Shown: in pieces, positions 59,395 through 64,000 of the stretch | Layout of the letters: each line of letters starts with the position of its first letter | Numbering within the stretch: position 1 is the stretch's first letter | Assembly (NCBI RefSeq): GCF_031583025.1 | Contig: NZ_CP134062.1 | Location: forward strand, 5,863,234-5,927,233 | DNA from: Mycobacterium sp. Z3061 | GTDB taxonomy: Bacteria > Actinomycetota > Actinomycetes > Mycobacteriales > Mycobacteriaceae | Direction: 5' to 3' | Length of the DNA stretch: 64,000 nt | Made by a program: the position numbers and the translations under genes | Notes under the pieces: generated by a model | Databases searched by the model: none | What the model saw: the letters and a program-made list of their open reading frames with translations, nothing else | What the model was told of the DNA's origin: nothing

Positions 59395-60204
59395 TCAGGA
59401 CGACTGCCGTCGCGGCCGATTCACCTTGCCCGCGACGGTTCCCCCGTCCACGGGAAGCACCGTGCCAGTAACATAACGCGACCGGTCGGTGGCGAAGTAC
59501 AGGGCCGCCTCGGCGACGTCGTCGGGCGTGCCCTCCCGTTTCAACGGCCGGTCGTCCCGCATCCCCTGGCGGATCCTGGTCTCGAATCGCTCCAGTTCCT
59601 CAGGAGCGAGATCCCCCGCCGAGGAGGCCAGGATAGGCGTCGGGATGTTGCCCGGTGCAATGGCATTGACGCGAATCCCGTGCTGCGCCAACTCGATTGC
59701 GGCGGATTTGGTGAACTGGATGACCGCGGCCTTGGATGCCCGGTATGTCATCACACCGCCGCCGGCCTGGATGCCGCCGATCGAGGTCAGGTTGATGATG
59801 GAGCCGCCGTCGCGGGTTGCCATGTGCCGCGCGGCATCTCGGGTACCGGCCATCACCCCGAGGACGTTCACGGCCATGACGCGGTGGAAGTCGGACAAGT
59901 CATCGTCGAGCAGACGGCGCAGCGTTCCCGATACGCCGGCGTTGTTCACCATGATGTGCAGATCACCGAACTGCGCCACCGTCGCCGCTACCAGCGCCCC
60001 GACCTGGTCGGGATCGGACACGTCAGTGCGGACGAAGACCACGTCGTCCCCCAGAGTCGCGGCCAGCGCCTGCCCGCCCTCGACGTCGACGTCGGCAACG
60101 ACCAGGCGCGCGCCCTCGGCGGCGAACCGCTGGGCCATCCCGCGCCCGAGGCCGGAGGCCGCGCCGGTGACGATCGCGACCCGGCCCAGCAATTCGTTGA
60201 CCAC
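59395..60204 (-). CDS. Short-chain dehydrogenase/reductase
   Basis: 269-residue SDR: VTGAASGLGRGMA, NNAGVSG, LTSIGG (Ser), YRASKAA (Tyr/Lys) and terminal LPVDGGTVAGK. GTG 60204 gives the standard N-terminus VNELLGRVAIVTG; the longer reading to 60300 would translate through the operators. Two overlapping palindromes lie 9-48 bp upstream. It leads the minus-strand run of SDR, lipase, SDR and DoxX, divergent from the LAL regulator. Confidence 0.9.
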   Translation of the reverse strand: MVNELLGRVAIVTGAASGLGRGMAQRFAAEGARLVVADVDVEGGQALAATLGDDVVFVRTDVSDPDQVGALVAATVAQFGDLHIMVNNAGVSGTLRRLLDDDLSDFHRVMAVNVLGVMAGTRDAARHMATRDGGSIINLTSIGGIQAGGGVMTYRASKAAVIQFTKSAAIELAQHGIRVNAIAPGNIPTPILASSAGDLAPEELERFETRIRQGMRDDRPLKREGTPDDVAEAALYFATDRSRYVTGTVLPVDGGTVAGKVNRPRRQSS

Positions 60205-60212
60205 CCGTTGAG

Positions 60213-60234
60213 TTAATCGGGACGGCCCGATTAA
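60213..60234. promoter_or_regulatory. Perfect palindrome next to regulon B copy 2
   Basis: TTAATCGGG, ACGG, CCCGATTAA: 9-bp perfect arms. Its last TTAA is also the first TTAA of the 60231-60252 palindrome, so the two sites overlap by four bases. It could be an operator for another protein or a second mode for the same one. Confidence 0.65.
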
Positions 60235-60252
60235 GTCAAGCAGTTGATTTAA
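60231..60252. promoter_or_regulatory. Operator-like palindrome, regulon B copy 2
   Basis: TTAAGTCAA, GCAG, TTGATTTAA; the arms match the copy before the TetR operon at 57063 exactly. It lies in the 85-bp region between the SDR (minus) and the LAL regulator (plus). Confidence 0.8.
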
Positions 60253-60289
60253 ACCAATCCGGCCCGGTGTCGGTAAGGTCAACCTCCAG

Positions 60290-63082
60290 GTGATCAACAC
60301 TGTTCAGGCACTGCGTTTACGGGGGCGGCGCGCGGAATGCACGGCCCTGGAACGGCTGACGGTCCGTGCCCGATCGGGCGAGAGTCAAGTGCTCGCCCTG
60401 CGCGGCGAGGCCGGCATCGGCAAGACGGCCTTACTCGAGTTCGTTGCCGAGTGCGCGCAGGGTTTCCGGACGGCGCGGGTGTCGGGCGTGGAGTCGGAGA
60501 TGGAGCTCGCCTTCGCGGCGCTGCATCAGCTCTGCATGCCGTACCTGGACTGCCTTGACGAGCTGCCCGCACCGCAACGCGACGCGCTGGAGGTCGCCCT
60601 GGGGCGCAGCGCGGGTCCCGCTCCGGACCGCTTCCTGGTCGGCCTCGCGGTGCTGAACCTGATCGGCAGCGCCTCCCGGGCCAAACCGCTGTTGTTCCTG
60701 GTGGACGACGCGCAGTGGATCGACCGCGTTTCGGCCCAGACCCTGGCGTTCGTCGCCCGCCGCCTGGTCGCCGAACCAGTGTGCCTGGTGTTCGCCATCC
60801 GCGACGGGCTCGGCAACGACGAACTGACCGGCCTGCCCGAATTGACGTTGCAGGGACTCAATGCCGGCGACGCGCGTGCGCTGCTGGACTCGGCCGTCCT
60901 GGGGCGGTTGGACAACCAGGTGCGCGACCGCATCGTCGCGGAAACCCGCGGTAATCCCCTGGCACTGCTCGAACTACCCAAAGGATTGACGACCGAGGAG
61001 CTGGCGGGCGGTTTCGGGCCGCCGGATGCGCGGCCGCTGGCCGGGCAGATCGAGCACACCTTCCTGCGGCGCATCGAACGGTTGTCGGAGCACACCCAGC
61101 AATTGCTGCTGATCGCCGCAGCCGAACCGGTCGGGGACGCGGCGCTGTTGCGGCGGGCCGCCGGCCTGTTGGGCCTGCCGCACGACGCGGCCGCGGGCGC
61201 CGAGGCGGCCGGACTCATCGACGTGGGGACCACGGTGCGCTTCCGGCACCCACTGGTGCGTTCGGCGGCCTATCGTGCGGCGGGTTTGATGGAGCGCCGG
61301 CGAGCTCATCGGGCGCTGGCCGACGCCACCGACGGTGCGGCCGATCCGGACCGTCGCGCCTGGCACCTGGCGATCGCGGCGACGGGTCCCGACGAGGCCG
61401 TCGCGGCCCAGTTGGAACTGTCCGCCGAGCGCGCGCAGGCCAGAGGCGGAATTGCGGCCGCGGCGGCGTTCCTGGAGCGAGCGACCCAGCTGACCTCCGA
61501 CCCGGTCCGGCGCGCGGCCCGGGCGCTGGCCGCCGCCCAGGCCAAGCGCGACACCGCGGCGTTCGACGCCGCCGACGAGCTGCTGACCATCGCGGAGTCG
61601 GCCGCGTCACTCGACGATTTGCAGCGTGCCTGCCTCACCCGGTTGCGGGCTCAGATCGCGTTCGCCCGTAGCCGCAGTGGCGACGCCGACGCCCCGACGG
61701 TGTCTGATTCCGCCATCGGTCTGCTGGACGCCGCGCGCCAACTCGCCGGCCTCGACGTCGCACAGTCGCGCGAAACCTACCTGGAGGCGGTAGGAGCGGC
61801 GCTGTTCGGCGGACGGCTCTGCCCGCACGGCGGAATCCGGACGACGGCAGCCGCGGCGCGCGCGGCACCACCGGGGCCGGATCCGGTACGACCGGTCGAC
61901 CGGCTGCTAGACGGCATCGCAATCAGGGCAACCGATGGTCACGCCGCAAGTCTGACCACGCTGCGCGAAGCGCTTGCCCTGATCAGTTCCGAAGCCGAGC
62001 GCGCCGACGGCGACGTGATGCGCTGGTTCTGGCAGGCCTTCCCGATCGTGCAGGAGTCGGCCGCTCACGAACTTTGGGACGACGATGCCTGGCACCGACT
62101 GGCCACTCGCGCGGTGCGACTCGCTCGCGACGCCGGTGCACTGGCCGTCCTGCCGCTGGCCCTGGTCTACCGCGCCGGTGTACACGTCCAGGCCGGCGAG
62201 TTCGCGGCAGCCACCGCGCTGATCGAGGAAGCCGACGCCATCACGACCGCGACCGGCTATGCGCCGGTCAAGTATCACTCGGTGTTGCTGGCAGCCCTGC
62301 GGGGCACCGAGTCCGAAGCCCTGAGCCTGATCGAGTCGGCGCGTCACGACGGCGTCGCCCGCGGCGAAGGGCGGGTGGTGGGCCTGACGAACTTCGCCCT
62401 CGCCGTGCTCTACAACGGCTTGGGCCGCTACGAAGAGGCCTTCGGCGCCGCGCGCCATGCGTGTGCCGACGAGGACCTGGGCCTGTTCGGCTGGAGCCTG
62501 ATCGAGCTCATCGAAGCCGCGGTGCGATGTGGTGAACTCGGTGCGGCGCGGGACGCGCTCGCCCAACTGGAGGAACGCGCGCTGGACAGCGGAACCGATT
62601 GGGCGAGAGGGGTTTTGGCCCGGTCGCAGGCGCTGCTGGCCGACGACAGGAGAGCCGAGATCCGCTACCGGGAAGCCCTGGAGCGCCTGGGCAACACCCG
62701 GATCGCGGTGCAGCTGGCCCGTGCGCATCTCGTCTACGGCGAATGGTTGCGCCGCTGCAACCGCCGCGTGGATGCCCGCGCTCAGCTGCACACCGCCCAC
62801 GAGATGTTCACCCGGATGGGCGCCCAGGCATTCGCCGAGCGGGCTCGCCGCGAGCTGCTGGTCACCGGGCAGAAGGTGAGCAAGCGCTCGAGCGCGCCTG
62901 CCGGTGAGCTGACCGCTCAAGAGGCGCAGATCGCCAAGCTGGCCGGTGACGGGCTGACCAACCCCGAGATCGCCGCGCAGTTGTTCATCAGTACCCACAC
63001 CGTGGAGTGGCACCTGCGCAAGGTGTTCGCCAAGCTCGGCATCAAGTCGCGCCGGCAACTGCGCACCACGGCTATCGATTGA
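60290..63082 (+). CDS. LuxR family regulator of the LAL type (ATPase plus HTH)
   Basis: 930-residue regulator, a paralogue of the one at 34952. It has Walker A GEAGIGKTALLE, Walker B LFLVDDAQWID, a long helical middle and a C-terminal LuxR domain (LTAQEAQIAKLAGDGLTNPE, then FISTHTVEWHLRKVFAKLGIKSRRQL). GTG 60290 has only a weak ribosome site. It is divergent from the SDR-lipase-SDR-DoxX operon, and regulon B palindromes occupy the shared region, so it may be both target and activator there (inferred). Confidence 0.92.
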   Translation: MINTVQALRLRGRRAECTALERLTVRARSGESQVLALRGEAGIGKTALLEFVAECAQGFRTARVSGVESEMELAFAALHQLCMPYLDCLDELPAPQRDALEVALGRSAGPAPDRFLVGLAVLNLIGSASRAKPLLFLVDDAQWIDRVSAQTLAFVARRLVAEPVCLVFAIRDGLGNDELTGLPELTLQGLNAGDARALLDSAVLGRLDNQVRDRIVAETRGNPLALLELPKGLTTEELAGGFGPPDARPLAGQIEHTFLRRIERLSEHTQQLLLIAAAEPVGDAALLRRAAGLLGLPHDAAAGAEAAGLIDVGTTVRFRHPLVRSAAYRAAGLMERRRAHRALADATDGAADPDRRAWHLAIAATGPDEAVAAQLELSAERAQARGGIAAAAAFLERATQLTSDPVRRAARALAAAQAKRDTAAFDAADELLTIAESAASLDDLQRACLTRLRAQIAFARSRSGDADAPTVSDSAIGLLDAARQLAGLDVAQSRETYLEAVGAALFGGRLCPHGGIRTTAAAARAAPPGPDPVRPVDRLLDGIAIRATDGHAASLTTLREALALISSEAERADGDVMRWFWQAFPIVQESAAHELWDDDAWHRLATRAVRLARDAGALAVLPLALVYRAGVHVQAGEFAAATALIEEADAITTATGYAPVKYHSVLLAALRGTESEALSLIESARHDGVARGEGRVVGLTNFALAVLYNGLGRYEEAFGAARHACADEDLGLFGWSLIELIEAAVRCGELGAARDALAQLEERALDSGTDWARGVLARSQALLADDRRAEIRYREALERLGNTRIAVQLARAHLVYGEWLRRCNRRVDARAQLHTAHEMFTRMGAQAFAERARRELLVTGQKVSKRSSAPAGELTAQEAQIAKLAGDGLTNPEIAAQLFISTHTVEWHLRKVFAKLGIKSRRQLRTTAID

Positions 63083-63176
63083 CCACGGGACCGACTACGG
63101 ACTTTCAAGGGCTCGACCGGACCCCTGGCCGGGTCATGCTGAAGGGGTCAATTTCGGGGACGTGAAAGGCGGGGCA

Positions 63177-63947
63177 ATGAAGATTTTGGTTATCGGTGGC
63201 ACCGGGCTGATCGGATCACAGGTGGTCGCCGACCTCACCGAGCTGGGGCACGAGGCCGTACCGGCCTCTCCGAGTTCCGGGGTCAACAGCGTGACCGGCG
63301 AGGGCCTCGCCGAGGCGATGACGGGCGTCGACGTGGTGGTGGACGTGTCCAACGCACCCTCATGGACCGACGAAGACGTCCTGAATTTCTTCACCACCTC
63401 GACCCGCAATCTGCTGGACGCGGAACGGGCCGCCGGCGTCGGGCACCACGTCGCGCTCTCGATCGTCGGCACCGACCGGGTGCCGGCAAGTGGTTACATT
63501 CGGGCCAAGGCAGCTCAGGAGAAGCTGATCGCCGAATCCGGCGCACCGTATTCGATCGTGCGGGCCACCCAGTTTTTCGAATTCGCGTTGGGCATCGCCG
63601 ATTCGGCGACCGAGGGCAACACGGTGCGCCTCTCTCACGAGGCGGCCATCCAGCCGATCGCAGCGCGGGACGTCGCAACGGCCGTCACCCGTGCGTCGGT
63701 CGGCGATCCACTCAACCGGATCATCAATATCGCCGGGCCGGACAAGTTCGGCATGGACGACCTGGCCCGGCTCGCGTTGGCCGCGCACGGCGACTCGCGC
63801 GAGGTGGTCACCGATCCGTCGGCCACGTACTTCGGCGCTGAGCTTGACGACCGCAGCATCGTCCCGGTGGAGGGCGAAGAGGTGATCATCTACGAGACCC
63901 GCTTCAGCGAGTGGGCGCCGGCTCACCTGACCAGCCCCGCGCGCTGA
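63177..63947 (+). CDS. NAD(P)-binding NmrA/atypical SDR protein
   Basis: 256-residue Rossmann protein: MKILVIGGTGLIGSQVV, then VVDVSNAPSW and SIVGTDRVPASGYIRAKAAQE (an atypical YxxxK, Y-IRA-K), and IVRATQFFEF. Members act as NAD(P)-binding reductases or redox-sensing regulators. ATG 63177 follows AAAGG. It is downstream of the LAL gene and starts a possible operon with the partial SDR beyond 63953. Confidence 0.86.
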   Translation: MKILVIGGTGLIGSQVVADLTELGHEAVPASPSSGVNSVTGEGLAEAMTGVDVVVDVSNAPSWTDEDVLNFFTTSTRNLLDAERAAGVGHHVALSIVGTDRVPASGYIRAKAAQEKLIAESGAPYSIVRATQFFEFALGIADSATEGNTVRLSHEAAIQPIAARDVATAVTRASVGDPLNRIINIAGPDKFGMDDLARLALAAHGDSREVVTDPSATYFGAELDDRSIVPVEGEEVIIYETRFSEWAPAHLTSPAR

Positions 63948-63952
63948 CGGGC

Positions 63953-64000
63953 ATGTCGATGGAGCTGATCGACCACACGGCTGTGGTCACCGGCGGAACA
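63953..64000 (+). CDS. SDR start, truncated by the right edge
   Basis: Only the first 16 codons are visible: MSMELIDHTAVVTGGT. The TAVVTGG segment is the beginning of the SDR cofactor loop, and ATG 63953 lies 5 bp after the preceding stop, so this is very probably another SDR gene. Nothing else can be said of it. Confidence 0.6.
   Translation, partial: MSMELIDHTAVVTGGT

Overview
The window is high-GC actinobacterial DNA, most likely from a Mycobacterium. The evidence is a mycofactocin-coupled short-chain dehydrogenase (SDR), a secreted DUF4189 protein of the Rv1813c/Rv1269c type, five cytochromes P450 with five small [3Fe-4S] ferredoxins, FadE-type acyl-CoA dehydrogenase (ACAD) pairs, and frequent GTG/TTG starts with 1-4 bp gene overlaps. 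I saw no rRNA, tRNA, CRISPR array, insertion sequence or replication origin. The content is an accessory catabolic region for a lipid, terpenoid, steroid or aromatic acid; the substrate cannot be read from sequence.

Layout. 1-8.7 kb: an aldehyde dehydrogenase (cut by the left edge), an SDR-ferredoxin-P450 operon, an alpha/beta ACAD pair, and a SnoaL-epimerase-SDR operon. 8.7-12.6 kb: nitroreductase, APH-like kinase, secreted DUF4189 protein, PcaC-like protein and a 3-hydroxyisobutyrate dehydrogenase relative. 12.6-22.3 kb: two amidohydrolases, a Rieske ferredoxin, two alpha/beta hydrolases, a NuoF-like flavoprotein with ferredoxin, a single-chain DUF35-thiolase (Ltp2-like), and a P450-ferredoxin pair. 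22.4-29 kb (minus strand): P450-ferredoxin, TetR, thiolase, ACAD, amidohydrolase. 29.3-34.9 kb: a Rieske oxygenase operon with its own ACAD pair. 35-42.7 kb: a large LuxR-type (LAL) regulator beside a mandelate-like set (benzoylformate decarboxylase, cis-CaaD-like tautomerase, frameshifted quinone oxidoreductase, FAD-linked 2-hydroxyacid dehydrogenase). 42.8-48 kb: a second ACAD alpha, TetR, P450 and two SDRs. 48.1-57 kb: a compact minus-strand operon, TetR-ferredoxin-P450-amidohydrolase-M24-degenerate M24-tandem CoA-transferase-SDR. 57-64 kb: DoxX, SDR, lipase and SDR genes, a second LAL regulator, an NmrA-like protein and the start of one more SDR.

Regulation is the most striking feature. 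A 15-bp palindrome, GAGAAT-N3-ATTCTC, occurs seven to eight times, always in promoter regions (near 1.2, 1.4, 6.0, 12.6, 23.9, 29.3, 44.1 and 45.0 kb). Four copies are perfect. The TetR gene at 44.2 kb lies between two perfect copies and is the obvious candidate regulator, so genes scattered over 44 kb look like one regulon. A second palindrome, TTAAGTCAA-N4-TTGATTTAA, lies before the TetR-led operon (57.07 kb) and before the SDR/lipase/SDR/DoxX operon (60.24 kb), implying a second regulon. Two long hairpin families (four and three copies) lie between genes and probably end transcription.

Working picture: P450s and the Rieske oxygenase hydroxylate a hydrophobic substrate using the ferredoxins, possibly fed by the NuoF-like protein. 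SDRs and the aldehyde dehydrogenase oxidise the alcohols. The CoA-transferase may activate acids, since no CoA ligase was seen here. ACAD pairs, thiolase and the DUF35-thiolase would then shorten acyl-CoA chains.
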